From Chara braunii (Eukaryota; Streptophyta; Charophyceae; Charales; Characeae), in NCBI GenBank assembly GCA_003427395.1, contig BFEA01000085.1:3370729-3391177 (forward strand): a stretch of 20,449 bases of DNA, read 5' to 3'. The notes under the pieces are model-generated. The model saw nothing but the letters and a program-made list of their open reading frames with translations. It made no database searches and was not told the origin of the DNA. Below, piece by piece: positions 6,523-16,766 of this stretch (position 1 is the stretch's first letter; each line of letters starts with the position of its first letter). A program made the translations under genes and the position numbers.

Positions 6523-8046
6523 GGATTCTACTTGCTGGTGAGAGTTGACTTTGCTGCCCTAACCCTAACCTAAGCGGTTGAGGGCAACACTTAGGGTTAT
6601 GGCTGGTTGGTTGAGGGAAGTGGGGCAGCGTGGCTAAGGGAAGCTGCCCCCACCTGGTTAGGTCATGTGGGGTCTACATAGAAACTAACCAGGTTGCTTG
6701 AGAGTGAGATTAGGGTGGCGAGACATTTCGAGGAGACTTCATGCGGCGATTTGAGAGAGGCAACACTGAGAGGCACTCACACCTGGAATTTGATTCAAGG
6801 GAGACACTCGGCAACTCAAGGGTTGCCCTGAAGTAGGCGAGCTTGAGGGTTAGCGGTCGCTCAGCATCTATGGATTGCAAGTTGCTACTTTGTTCTTCAG
6901 CTTTGACGGGGGATCCGGCGTTGTACTTTGGTGATGGAGTCAGACCCTCCTAGGAGATAGGAGACTAGTGTAGGGGTAGCGTTAGAGGGGTCAGGAGGAC
7001 CACATGAAAGGGGGGGCGAGTTCTATTCATCTCGAAGCTCAAGGCCACTTAGGTAAGTGCCGTGCACCTACGGGATGCCCATGTATGTGTGTATGGTATT
7101 GATTGTCCTGCTGAGGTACTCTGCGTTTCTTTTCCTACTCCTCTGCGGTCTTGATTGTGTGACTGAATGCATGTGATCTACCTACTCACCTGATGGATGG
7201 AAAATGAAGTATCTTGACCTAAATGCCAAGTCTTTCTACAGTGCTTTGTCTTTTCATCTCTGAACGGTTGTAGTATGTAGGTTCTGCCAGAAGTTGAAAT
7301 TTCGTTTTTTAGTGCAGTAGAGGCTGAACTAAGTCCATGTGGAACTCCTCTTGGTTGGGACCTAGTTGCGACCTACGTGGGACCCCTGGGACCCAATGCG
7401 GCCGGGCGCAAACAAGAAGAGCCTTTGGACCCAAATTGGTCAGGCATTGACCTCTTGTCTTCTTGGCTGGGATACGGAGTTCATTCTTCTTGGATTAGGA
7501 CACCCACTGTCGAGGGGATCTTGGCTGAGACGTTTCGCATGTCTTTTGGCATTGTCCTTGGCTTGACTCGCACCCTGTACACCACTCAATTCTCCATTTT
7601 GCATTTAGTCACTCGATGTCTGGTTTGCTGTACGGTCACGGAGCTGGTCAGACTGGACTCGAGAGGACCTCGTATGCAGTCTGATCAGACTGGGTCGCTG
7701 GATCAGACCTCTTGTTTGAATTTGTTTGTTTTTCTTTGGTTTGCTGCTCTCTACTTCCAAATGAAATGCCGCTCCGGCTAGGAGTTCTACCTTCTCTTCT
7801 CTGAGTTTTTCAGTCTGTTTCTCTGAGTTCATTTCCGTTGCCCGTGGAGACTCACAACCAGAAAGAAGAGAGAGAGAGGAGGGAGAGAGAAAAGAGAGAG
7901 AGGGAAAGTGACCGTCTGAAGTGGGCAAGGACTGAGAAAAGGAGTGTTCGTCCAAGTGAGAGGGGGAGTGAACCTCTTGAGAGTCTAATTGATTTTTTTG
8001 CTAACTGGTGACTCTCTGACCCACCTGTCAATACCGACGGTCCAAA
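6523..8046 (+). other. Retrotransposon leader, no gene recognised
   Basis: About 1.5 kb lies between the primer binding site and gag, longer than in most plant gypsy elements. The open frames at 7366-7781 overlap in two frames and resemble nothing known. A 49-base pure purine run lies at 7860-7908. Packaging and translation signals would be expected here but none is identifiable by eye. Confidence 0.6.
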
Positions 8047-9564
8047 ATGGCTCAGCTAACTTCAGTACAAAGGCGAGCCTTGTTAGATGCAGCCAATGAT
8101 GCCGAAAAACCATATCTACAAGCACTTCTAGATAGTGCAATCAAAAAGGAACAGGAGGCAGAGAAGGAGAGGAAGGAGACATTGTTGAAAAGGCAAGTGG
8201 CCATCCTAGAGATCGTTCCCTCACTAACTGAAGAGCAGTGTGGGGAACAGTTGCAGTCTATACTCACCGCCCTTGTTCAAGTCAGGAATCGTGAGGATCA
8301 TACCACTCAGATCGTTGAAGTCTTCGCAAAGTTGCGAACACTTCAAGATGATCTGACTGATATGACCCGCAAGTACCATGAATTGACAAGGGAGGTGGTT
8401 GAGGTGCGACAAGCCCAAGTGGCCAACCCTCTTCCTCTACCCCCTGGATCTGAAGCTGTAATTGAAATTACCTCTGCCTCTCTTACTGTATCTTCTTCCT
8501 TGAACGTGTTGGTAACCCCCTCGGGACCTGCAACAGGTGCAAATTCTGCTGTTGCTGTGACAAGCAGCGAGGCTGGAAATTCTGCAACTGGTGCATCCCC
8601 AAGATTGGAACCAGCAGGAGCTGGTCCCAGCTACGTTGGTCCCTATGTGGATCGTAAGGCGGGTCAAATACCGTCTAAGTACGACGGCAAAGAAGACATC
8701 GAATCTTGGATCAGCTCCATAAGGGCATATTTCGAGATTTTGGGGACTCAACCTGAGAACCAGTCCGTGATCATGGGAATGAATGTCGAACCGGTCGTGC
8801 GGGGCTTCTTAGAGGTCCAAGCTACGCGAGTTGGGATTCCTAAAATTGAACGAACAAGATGGCTTAAGGCCACCCCGGTTACCTCCCTTGAGGAACTCCT
8901 CATTTCACAATAATTGGATCCACATGCTGCAGCAAGGGCGAAAATTCAGCTTGACAAAATTAAGCACAGCAAGTGAACGGGCTCCATGAAAAGCCTGCAG
9001 ACCTACCTTAACAAGATGTTCGCTACACCCGAATTGGAACTGACTGCTCAATCTTGCTTAGATGTGGTCAAAGGCGCGAACTTCATTGGTTACACTGACT
9101 GGTTCACCTTGATGAGGGACATAGTCAGTCTTGAGGCTGTAGACCTCGTCACCACATCAGGCAGCAAAAAGCCCATGGGCAGTAGGCGGTTCAAAGGCAA
9201 CAACCGTTTTGCTGTGCATAACCCGGTGGAGGCCGAAGAAGAAGCCGATGCAGATGACCCCACTCTTGGTGACGACCAAGAACAGGACTCTGATACAACT
9301 TGTTCTTCAGTCCATGAGTCTGTTTCAAACAAAGAAGAAGAAAAATTTACTGCCTTTAAAAAGACTGCCAATGCAAAGGGACCGAATCGGAGTGCAAGGA
9401 AGAACTATGTGCAACTTCCCAAGGGAGTCAAGATCCCACCTAAACCAGAGGATGCGACTACTAAACCTTGGGTTGACCTTCGGATTACTGAAAATGACTG
9501 GCGGGGTAGACTCAAGAAGGGGGTATGCCTGCAGGGAAACCAAAATCGGGCGTCCAAACCATAA
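8047..9564 (+). pseudogene. gag: gag polyprotein (two in-frame stops)
   Basis: ATG at 8047 (AAAATGG context) opens one frame that can be followed to TAA at 9562-9564, interrupted only by TAA at 8911 and TGA at 8974. Residues about 15-60 are Glu/Lys-rich and probably coiled coil. About residues 195-265 read KYDGKEDIESWISSIRAYFE, the start of the retrotransposon gag capsid-like domain, and the sense continues past both stops with DPHAAARAKIQLDKI and MKSLQTYLNKMFATPELE. The C-terminal third is acidic. No CCHC knuckle is visible, unlike many gags, so it may have been lost. Gag would form the virus-like particle. Protease coding follows in a different frame after a 55-bp duplication. Confidence 0.85.
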
Positions 9565-9609
9565 GGTATAAGATTGTTATAGGCTGCAGGGAAACCAGAA
9601 CCGGGCGTA
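9529..9609 (+). repeat. 55-bp local duplication at the gag/protease joint
   Basis: CTGCAGGGAAACCA-AA-CGGGCG occurs at 9529 and again at 9584. The 55-base period is not a multiple of three and separates the gag frame from the protease frame. Confidence 0.75.
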
Positions 9610-9649
9610 GAGTCGACTTCAACAAACTCTACAGCAGGGGAGACTAAAT

Positions 9650-10262
9650 CTTGAGGCAAATCAGCAGTCCTCCCTTGAAGCCCAATCATCTGCTGAACAC
9701 AAGGCTGAGGTGAGTAACGTTTTGTATGTCGAGCCTTGGGAGGAGTCTGGGACGGTCGATTTTCACTACCACTTGGAGCATTGGGTTGAGATGAAACAGC
9801 AGCGTGCCCAGGGGACGGTGAAGTTGATCTTCTTCAAACTTCTCATAAACCACCGCTATCTTCGTGTTTTGGTTGACTGTGGTGCTATGGCTAACTTTAT
9901 GTCACCTCATGGGATACGCATAGCGGGCTTGGGAATGAAGCAAGTGGCCTTGCAGAACCCTTGCCGGACCTAAGTTGGCAACAAAGAAGTTCTCTTCTAC
10001 GCATGCAGTCAAAGGTGTGTGCACTACCTGTGACAAGAGCAAAACTGTCACACACACGTTGAACTTCTATGTTCTTGACAAATGCCCCTTCGACGCTGTC
10101 CTTGGCTTGGGCTGGCTGCAGTCCCAATGTGAATGGACCAAGTGGAAGGAATCACTTTTCATGATCAAAGATGCTCAAGGGAACGAGCTTCGTGTCCTCT
10201 TGGATGAGAAGTACGAGTCCCCAATGACTTTTTTGAATGCTATGAAGTTTTGCAAGAAATGA
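9650..10262 (+). pseudogene. Retropepsin-like aspartic protease (frameshifted)
   Basis: The frame from 9650 gives YLRVLVDCGAMANFMS, the aspartic-protease flap and active-site strand. The usual D-S/T-G is D-C-G here (Cys codon at 9878). After TAA at 9971 the sense jumps one frame and continues with LNFYVLDKCPFDAVLGLGWL, the second conserved strand of the retropepsin fold, to TGA at 10260-10262. The protease would cut the gag-pol polyprotein inside the particle. The Cys substitution and the frameshift both argue that this copy cannot act. Confidence 0.8.
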
Positions 10263-10286
10263 CACAAGCACAAGGAGGAAGAACAG

Positions 10287-11395
10287 TTGTATGTTGCCTT
10301 TGTTCGTCCTACCCATGTGCCATCTACTTTTGCGGTTAATATCACTACTACTTCGACGAGTGATACTACTTCTAGTACTACTACTCCCAACACCTTTATT
10401 TCTCTACCTTCTAATGGTCCAAATGATCCTACTTCAGATTCGGTCATCTCTATGCGTGACTTGCGACCGGATCTAGGTGATCCCTTTGCTGATCCCCAAC
10501 CCCCACCTGTCCCACCAGACATCCAAAACCTCCTCGATCGGTTTTCAGAAGTTTTGGCCGAGCCAGGTAGATTCCCCACGCGATCGGTCCGACACACCAT
10601 TGAGTTGGTTGAAGGTGTTGTTCCTCCATAGGGCTGCATGTACCGAATGGAACCCGGCGAGTTGGAGGAACTCCGGCAACAGATTGATGAGATGATTGAC
10701 AAGGGGTGGATCAAGCTTAGCGAATCTGAATTTGGTGCTCCTGTGTTGTTTGTTCCAAAGAAAGGAGGCAAATTTCGCATGTGTATTGACTATCGCGGTC
10801 TAAACTGCATCACAAGAAAGAATGCCCATCCATTACCTCGTATAGATGACCTGATTGATGCCGCCAGTGGGTGCAAGGTCTTCTCCAAGATCGATCTCAA
10901 GTCTGCCTACCACCAGATTGAAGTCGATCCTGCGGACCAGCACAAGACTGTGTTCAAGACACGCGATGGGCTTTACGAGTTTACCGTAATGCCCTTCGGT
11001 CTCACGAACGCACTGGCCACCTTCCAAAGCCTCATGGACGAAGTCCTCCGCGAATAGATTGGCCGGTTGTGGTGGTTTACCTCGATGGCATTCTAATCTT
11101 CAACAACTCCATGGAGGAACACCTCAAGCACCTTGAGGAGGTACTGACCATCCTCAAGAAGACGCAACTTCATCTCAACTTAGAGAAATCCGAGTTTCGG
11201 AAGGACAGTGTCATCTATCTTGGGCACCGGTTGTCTGCTGCAGGCCTAGAGCCTGAAGCAACCAAGGTGGAGGTCATACACAACTGGCCTCAGCCCGTGA
11301 ACATTAGCGAACTAGTTCTTTTATTGGTCTGGCGTCATACTATCGGAAGTTTGTGCCCCGCTTCTCCATTGTTGCGCGTCCATTGTCTCGACTAA
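10287..11395 (+). pseudogene. pol: Reverse transcriptase domain (inactive, YLDG)
   Basis: The frame from 10287 begins with a Thr/Ser-rich linker, then LLDRFSEVLAEPGRFP and RHTIELVEGVVPP. After TAG at 10629 it continues in the same frame with [51 protein letters not shown] (first catalytic Asp present) and VMPFGLTNA to TAG at 11055. A frameshift leads to VVYLDGILIFNNS, where the essential YLDD box has become YLDG (Gly codon 11087-11089), then LNLEKSEF and VIYLGHRLS. A further frameshift near 11315 ends the usable sequence. The domain order and motifs are diagnostic of gypsy RT. Loss of the catalytic Asp and four frame lesions make it inactive. Confidence 0.92.
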
Positions 11396-11698
11396 CAAGT
11401 AAGAATGTTCCCTACTCTTGGGACACCGCGTGCACGAACGCCTTTCAATCCTTGAAGGACGCCTTGGTAAGTTACCCGGTACTTCGCATTGCAGATCCCA
11501 AACTGACATTCGTAGTTACTACGGATGCAAGTCAGTATGGAAGCGGCGCAGTGCTGCAACAAGATGATGGCGATGGTTTGCGGCCACTCGAGTACTACAG
11601 CAAACGCATGCCCAGCGTAAAGGTAGCCACTTCCACCTAAATGCGCGAGCTCTATGCTTTGCGTATGGCGTTGGATCACTGGAAAGTTACGCAGATTT
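11310..11698 (+). pseudogene. pol: RNase H domain, truncated
   Basis: The frame from 11353 reads PRFSIVARPLSRLTSK and then FVVTTDASQYGSGAVLQQ, the first RNase H strand with its catalytic Asp, then RPLEYYSKRM. After TAA at 11638 the same frame continues RELYALRMALDHWK and stops. Everything that should follow (the TDH and ADALSR blocks and the rest of the fold) is missing, and the sequence runs straight into the integrase zinc region near 11710. RNase H would remove the RNA strand during cDNA synthesis. Bases 11574-11606 are the segment duplicated at the window's left edge. Confidence 0.88.
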
Positions 11699-11704
11699 GC
11701 TGAT

Positions 11705-12214
11705 ACAGTTTGATTGGCCTGGCATGGAAGGGACTGCTGAAAAATGTGGCTGAATGTCAAGTCTGTCAACGAATCAAACCATGCAGATAAAAGTCGATGG
11801 GGCTACTCACACCCCTACCCATTCTTGATGGTCCCGGGGAGTCCGTCTCCATCGACTATGGGAAAGGTAAGTAAGAGCGGCTACTCACAGGTCATGGTGA
11901 TTGTTGATCGGTTCTCTAAGTTCCTCAACCTGATCCCTTTGCCGCCTCATGCCCCAACAAAACTAGTGATTTGTGAGTTCCAACAGAAGTACATTCTGCA
12001 ATTTGGAACCCCGAAGACTCTTGTGAGCGATCGAGATCCGCGCTTCACTAGTACTGAGTGGAAGGACTTTACATCTTAACTGGGGATCAAGTTGTGTATG
12101 ACATTTGGCCGACACCCCGAAGCCAACGGTCTGGCTGAGGAGATCAGCCTGACTGTGTTTCAACTTCTTCGCGCTTTGATTATCTCGGATCAGGAAACAT
12201 GGGATGAAGAGTTG
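11705..12214 (+). pseudogene. pol: Integrase, catalytic core (frameshifted)
   Basis: It starts abruptly at FDWPGMEG, the tail of the zinc-binding domain, with CQVCQRIKP recoverable by frame change and the first catalytic Asp in SIDY (about 11853). From 11744 one frame runs KSGYSQVMVIVDRFSKFLNL, SDRDPRFTS (second Asp) and, past TAA at 12077, GRHPEANGLAEE (catalytic Glu). The second Asp and the Glu are 35 residues apart, the D-D35-E spacing of retroviral-type integrases. The core then reads LLRALIISDQETWDEELY and is cut by foreign sequence at about 12215. Integrase would insert the cDNA into the host genome. Confidence 0.88.
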
Positions 12215-12405
12215 TATTCCGTTAAGCCACCAATACCTTTGACGGTTCGAAAATACTCGGCCTTCGACCTTTCAGGAGGCCGAAACGAAACGACGGCCGC
12301 GGATCAGATTTATCAACGGCAGCCGTTGTCGGGCCCGGCCTCCTAAAAGTTCGGGTACTAGCCATTACCACGTCGAAAATAGGTTCGGAGGTACTGGTGG
12401 TTTAA
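12215..12405. other. Unrelated ~190-bp insert in the integrase gene
   Basis: The integrase reading sense stops after TWDEEL and resumes with YNNSVHST at about 12406, where only a handful of residues would normally separate the two. The intervening sequence is GC-rich, contains several stops and resembles no protein. I see no clear target-site duplication, so it may be a filler insertion or a small unidentified element. Confidence 0.6.
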
Positions 12406-13200
12406 GGGGTTATACAACAACTCCGTCCACTCAACAGGCGACAACACGCCATGATCCATCAGCTGACACCCAACAGTCTGCAATACGGTTGGCAGATCCG
12501 GAATCCGCTCTCTTACCTATTCCCCGAGCAGCCAGCTGGTTTAACACCCGGCAGACCTGGCTTCAGGGCCAAGTATGATCGCTTGTTCAAAGTTGCCATT
12601 GCAGCTATGACCAAGCGACAGCACGCCATGATCCATCATGCGAACAAGAAGCGCCGACCGTCGGATATTCAAGGAGGAAGCTATGTCTGGGTCAAGATGT
12701 CTGAATTCTCAGAAGAAGAGGGAGTCTCACGCAAACTTATCCCTCTCTATTATGGGCCCTGGGAAGTCTTGGATGTGATTGGTGAAGATCACTTTGGCCC
12801 TTCGTACGTCGTTGATGTGCCAGCCCATCTGCGCACATACCCCGTGTTCCACGCATCCAAAATGTACCTCCACCGTGATGCTAAGACATTCAATTATCGC
12901 GAAGATATGATCCCTCGCGCGATCAAAGGCGGGCATGAGATAGACAGGATCAAACAGCACGTAGGGAAGGGACGCAACAGACAGTACCAGGTTCACTTCA
13001 TGTATCACCCATTAGACGATCTGTACTGGATTTTCAAACAGGAGCTGCTACGCAGTGCACCGCGTGTTGTCAAAGTATACGAGCGACAAATCGCCACTAA
13101 TGTTGTACCTAAGATCTCTGCAAGGCTCACTGCAACAGAGTACTTTAGGAACCTCTTTGCCTTGCTCGCTTACGATGCGTTTGTCGAGGACTCAAAATGA
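12406..13200 (+). pseudogene. pol: Integrase C-terminus with chromodomain-like tail
   Basis: After a short broken stretch (YNNSVHST then a frame change), an open frame of 249 codons runs 12451-13200. It includes LTYGW-like residues, KYDRLFKVAIAAMTKRQHAM, YVWVKMSEFSEEEGVSRKLI, LYYGPWEVLDVIGEDHFGPS and HASKMYLH, the standard GPY/F module of gypsy integrases. From about residue 165 HEIDRIKQHVGKGRNRQYQV, HPLDDLYWIFKQELL and APRVVKVYE follow the chromodomain pattern, with the central Trp kept. Chromodomains bind modified histone tails and steer integration into heterochromatin. The frame ends at TGA 13198, just before the polypurine tract. Confidence 0.88.
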
Positions 13201-13228
13201 GTTACTCGCTCGAAGGGACCTCACTCTT

Positions 13229-13241
13229 GAGGGGGGAGTAG
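13229..13241 (+). promoter_or_regulatory. Polypurine tract
   Basis: GAGGGGGGAGTAG lies directly against the TGTGATGAC start of the 3' LTR. It is the RNase H-resistant primer for plus-strand cDNA in LTR retrotransposons. Confidence 0.85.
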
Positions 13242-14535
13242 TGTGATGACTCGTCCATACATGGACTAAAATACAACTGATTTTTGAGTTTTGCCCATAA
13301 ACTGAATGCTCTGCTGAGTTTCCCGCTTGTTGTGTGTGCATGCTTGCTGAACTGCATGTCTGTCTGAGTGCTGGATGGCTTGAGTGTGTGTGTGACCTTG
13401 CCTGTCTATGTGTTGGTTGGCTTGGGTGTGTGTGTGACCGTGCCTGTCTGAGTGCTGGTTGGCATGAGTATGTGTGTGGCCCGTCAGGGCACTTGCTCGT
13501 TCATTGGGCCCTCAGGGCCGGTACTTACCTGTGGCCAAGACATTGAGGGGTTGCCGCGGGGAAAACACTCAAGTAGCGGGTAGGCCGGTACCGCACCTGG
13601 AAGGGGTAGATTTGCAGGTACCGGAGGCCGAGCAGAAAAAGACAAAAGTGGCATTTTTAGAGGCACAATAGTTGTAGGTTAGGTCTAGGCGGATATCAGT
13701 CCAACCAGTCTGGGTCTAGGGCCTGTACGGGCAATATCAGAGTCTGCAATGATGTTTCCCTCCGAAAGGGAGGAGGTACCGGTTGCTTGGGAGGCCGAGC
13801 GGCCTGGAAGTCACCGCCCAAGAGGCAAAGCAGGCCGCTTTATCTTCGGGCCGGGCGGAGAGTCCGGCCTCTTTTTCGGTGTGCAAGTTTGGCGACACAC
13901 TGGTGGAGCGCTGGTTGGAGCAGCGCTGCTGGGGAGGAAGGAGAAGGACACGAGGGAGGAAGAAGGAAGGAAGGGGGAGGAGCGCCAGGGGTACTTACCT
14001 GGTTATGGTGGCAGCCATCTTCATCACCTTGGTGGGTGCTCCAGCAAGGAGTACGCAACCGGGGAGAGCCACACCAAGAAGCTTCGAGGCAGGGTTGGGC
14101 ATGGTGGCCTGAGCTAGAGCAGCCATAGCTGCTTTGGGTTGTCCTTTGGGCATTTGGGCAAGGCCTAGTAGTCCGCCATAGCCTCGGCCTATGAGAGTGA
14201 AGAGTGGGGAGGTGGCCATGGCTATGGTGGACCTCAAGTGATGCCTGCAGTAGAAGAGGGACTTGGACATTGATTCTGGATCAGTCATTCCACATTGTAT
14301 TCTTATTTCTTGTATGAATAAGAGAAGGGGGAGATAAGGAGGAAGAGATTGTTGGGCGAAGAAGAAGAGCCTTGTCATTGTCTTTGCTGGTGTACATCTT
14401 CTCCTTCTTCTTTCTTACTTCTTCTTCTTCTAATCCTCTCTCTCTCTCCCCTCAAGTTCATTCATTTCTTCTGGAATTGGAGGGCATTGTACTTTCTGGT
14501 GGATGTGTATCTCGAAATTGGCCAGGGTCATAACA
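13242..14535 (+). repeat. 3' long terminal repeat
   Basis: It starts TGTGATGACTCGTCC and ends GGGTCATAACA, and is homologous to 5198-6509 throughout. It is 18 bp shorter owing to small indels, for example in the region after TTTCCCGCTTG. It carries the same 42-bp triple repeat (13357-13482) and the same TTGTATGAATAAG motif (14310-14322). Confidence 0.95.
13357..13482 (+). repeat. 42-bp repeat x3 inside the 3' LTR
   Basis: This is the counterpart of the array at 5324-5449 in the left LTR, with the same three units and the same order of variants. Confidence 0.85.
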
Positions 14536-14539
14536 ATGG
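14536..14539. repeat. Target-site duplication ATGG, right copy
   Basis: It immediately follows the terminal CA of the 3' LTR and matches 5194-5197. The hAT unit then resumes with CTTCTTCTTCTTCGCCGCC, as in the uninterrupted copy at 4293. Confidence 0.85.
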
Positions 14540-16632
14540 CTTCTTCTTCTTCGCCGCCTCCTTTTCATCAGGCTTCTTCTCTAGATTGTCCAATAGATGC
14601 TTGTTTCATCTGTTGTACAACAATCTGCTCAATTATACGACACCGAGGGTGTTCCGCTGTTCGGTGTGAATTCTTTCGAAAAGACTCCAGTTTCGCTCAC
14701 ACTCCGAGGCAGAGGACCCCTGTCCAAGCAAACGGATCGCTTGGCATTGCAAGTTCGGCATCTCGTTGCACCACTTCCTCCACCATCTCGCTGGCTGGCC
14801 CTTGTCCAATTGATGCTTGTTCCATCTGTTGTACACCAATCTGCTCAATTGTGCGATGTTGAGGCTGGTCCGCCGGTTGGTGTGAATTCTTTCGAAGAGG
14901 TTCCAATTCCGTTCACACCTCGAGGCAGAGGATCCCTATCCAAGCAAACGGATCGCCTGGCGCTGCAAGTTCGACATCTCGCTGCACTAGTTCCTCCACT
15001 ATCTCGCTCGCTGGCCTTTGCCCACTGTTGCAAGAGCCCTCTCACTTTTGAACTTCCCTGTCCCTTCAATCCAACAATTTACTTCCTCGTACAACTCCTG
15101 GTATGTCGAAGGCTTCGTCTAAGAGTACAGTCGTGTCCAAAAATCGTCCATCACCTTCGGATCCTTGTCCAAGCTTGAGTCCTTGAACTTAGGATCGAGG
15201 AACATCGTTGCTCAATGCAGCGGAGAAGTCATCGTGTTCCACCTTTGCATGATGATCTCCTTAAACTACTCCACTTCTGTGAAGCATCCCTGCTTTCGTA
15301 AGCTCTCCACAGCCTCGTCCAAGCGCCCGTAGATCTTGTTGATCGTCGGGCCGACTTTGTTACGCAATTTCTACAAGTCGAGGAGCTGCACAAACGTCTT
15401 CTGCACCTTCCCCACTCCCACCTAGAAATCAGTGTCCAAGACGATCGTTGCAACGTGAAACAAGTGACGTTGCCCTGGAAGCACGATGCTTTCCTTCCAG
15501 TCATTGTCTGTCAAACATGTTCACATTGGCAGATATAAGTCCTGCACGCTGCCCAACATGATGAAGTTTGTAGCAAATCGAGTCGCCTTGGGCCTCACGA
15601 GAAGTGCTCCACGAGAACTGACGAGAAACAAGCCTCTGACCTCTATGTGGTTCATAAAAAAATTCACTACCTCTGCTGCCTTCTTGAGTACCATGTCCAC
15701 CCAACCTATGTTCCCGAATTGCTCGACCATCAAGTCAAGGATGTGCGCTGTGCATGAAATGAGAAGATGTGCTTGAATTCAACTTCGACCATTCGCCCTG
15801 CAGCTACGCAGGTGGCTGCATCATCGATCACCATCCCCACAACAACCTTTATCCCGGCGCTGCATGCAAACAGCCCGTCAAAAGACGATGCATTTGGGCA
15901 AGGAGACCACGACGTTTAGGAATGGTCTTCCTCGTTCCTCGTCTATCAGTCCACCCGTTGAGTTGCAACATGCAACCGTTGACGGGCCACTCCTTCCTCA
16001 AGTGGTCCATCCTCTCCGACACCCTTTTTCGCATAACAACCACCCTTTTTGTTCACACCTCGTCAAATTTCGCATACTGGAAGGACTTTGGCTCGTCCAT
16101 CAACTTCTTCGCCATCCGGTCCCAATACATGCTTCGCATCATGTTGAATGGTATGCATTCGGTAGTAATCCAGTCGTCCACTGAACGCTGGGTTTCCTCG
16201 TACTTGGTGATGATTTCTACACTGTTGGTGATTTTCGTCTGTTTGGTGAGCGTCGTTGACGACTTCGTGTGCACAATGATGGTGACTGCATCATCTGCAT
16301 CATTCTCGTCCTTTGTCGAAGAGGAATCATGTTGACCAGGTGCTCGGGGAACCACCCCTCGAAGCTCTTCAATGGCGGTGTCTCTTCTCTCCACCCTCGA
16401 TTGTAATTCCTCCTTGCTGATTGTACCCCTCTAACACGTGACATGACAAGCACCATTGAGGAAGTGCGTCCGCAGCCGAGAGGCGGTCCCGGTTCTCTCT
16501 TGGTCGTAGTACCTGCATCTCCTTTTCTTGTCGCCCTTATCTAACGCGCCAGACGTTGCGAGGTTTGAAGTGTTTCTCGATTGCTTGGGTTGAGTGCTTC
16601 GTCATGATGCTGCAGAACATACACATGTGACA
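14540..16632 (-). pseudogene. hAT-family transposase pseudogene, N-terminal half
   Basis: Read from 16632 downward. A possible degenerate BED-type finger comes first (CMFCSIMTKHSTQAIEKHF, about 16625-16560). About 16210-15930 gives WITTECIPFNMMRS, MAKKLMDEP and NGWTDRRGTRKTIP. About 15925-15770, with frame changes, gives NVVVSLPKCIVF and VIDDAATCVAAGRMVE. About 15733-15521 gives VDMVLKKAAEVVNFFMNH and LLVRPKATRFATNFIML. Then come QRWNTMTSPLH and ATMFLDP (about 15245-15190), and two copies of the CERNW dimerisation motif. This is the order of plant hAT proteins with a DUF659 domain. Multiple stops and frameshifts disable it, and the gene continues past the retrotransposon at 5197. Confidence 0.82.
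14587..15018 (-). repeat. 216-bp duplication of the hAT dimerisation motif (unit B)
   Basis: 14587-14802 and 14803-15018 are tandem copies with the same 216-bp period as 4335-4766. The first copy keeps CERNWSLFERIHT. The second reads CERNWNLFERIHT and has a stop just upstream. The shared period shows that the 216-bp event came before the 910-bp duplication. Confidence 0.88.
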
Positions 16633-16766
16633 AAATAATGCCAAATGGAGAGTCTTAACACCCCCAGCCTGTCATGCCCCGCCCCCAACCGCACCCCCTC
16701 CACCCCTCTGCCCTCTGCAGCCATTCACTCTCTTGTTGATGAAACAACAAACAAATTGAGGCAAGA
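16633..16766. other. Spacer between the hAT 5' end and the minisatellite
   Basis: It is C-rich at 16660-16725 and no motif is recognised. It would be the upstream side of the hAT gene. No hAT terminal inverted repeat could be paired with the far end. Confidence 0.4.

Larger units (their letters stand above)
5198..14535 (+). mobile_element. Ty3/gypsy chromovirus LTR retrotransposon, full-length but inactive
   Basis: The element is 9,338 bp and bounded by TG...CA LTRs of 1,312 and 1,294 bp, with a Met-tRNA primer binding site after the left LTR and a polypurine tract before the right. The internal order is gag, protease, reverse transcriptase, RNase H, integrase, chromodomain-like C-terminus. 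This order places it in Ty3/gypsy, and the chromodomain-like end places it in the chromoviruses. Such elements copy themselves through RNA and integrate cDNA. The two LTRs differ at roughly one base in twenty by eye plus several short indels, so the insertion is not recent. Every coding module carries stops, frameshifts or active-site changes. It lies on the strand opposite the hAT gene that it interrupts. Confidence 0.95.

Noticed and set aside
6558-6573. CCCTAACCCTAACCTAA, telomere-like
   Set aside because: About two units only, inside the retrotransposon leader; too short to indicate a telomere or an interstitial telomeric array.
7366-7781. Two overlapping open frames in the retrotransposon leader
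   Set aside because: No recognisable motif, and they overlap each other in different frames; treated as leader sequence.
10175-10780. Minus-strand open frame of 201 codons
   Set aside because: It is antisense to the RT linker and RT start, whose plus-strand motifs are unmistakable.
12209-12410. GTTGTAT and ATACAAC as possible terminal inverted repeats of the foreign block
   Set aside because: The right-hand bases are explained by native integrase codons for Tyr-Asn-Asn, so the match is probably chance.
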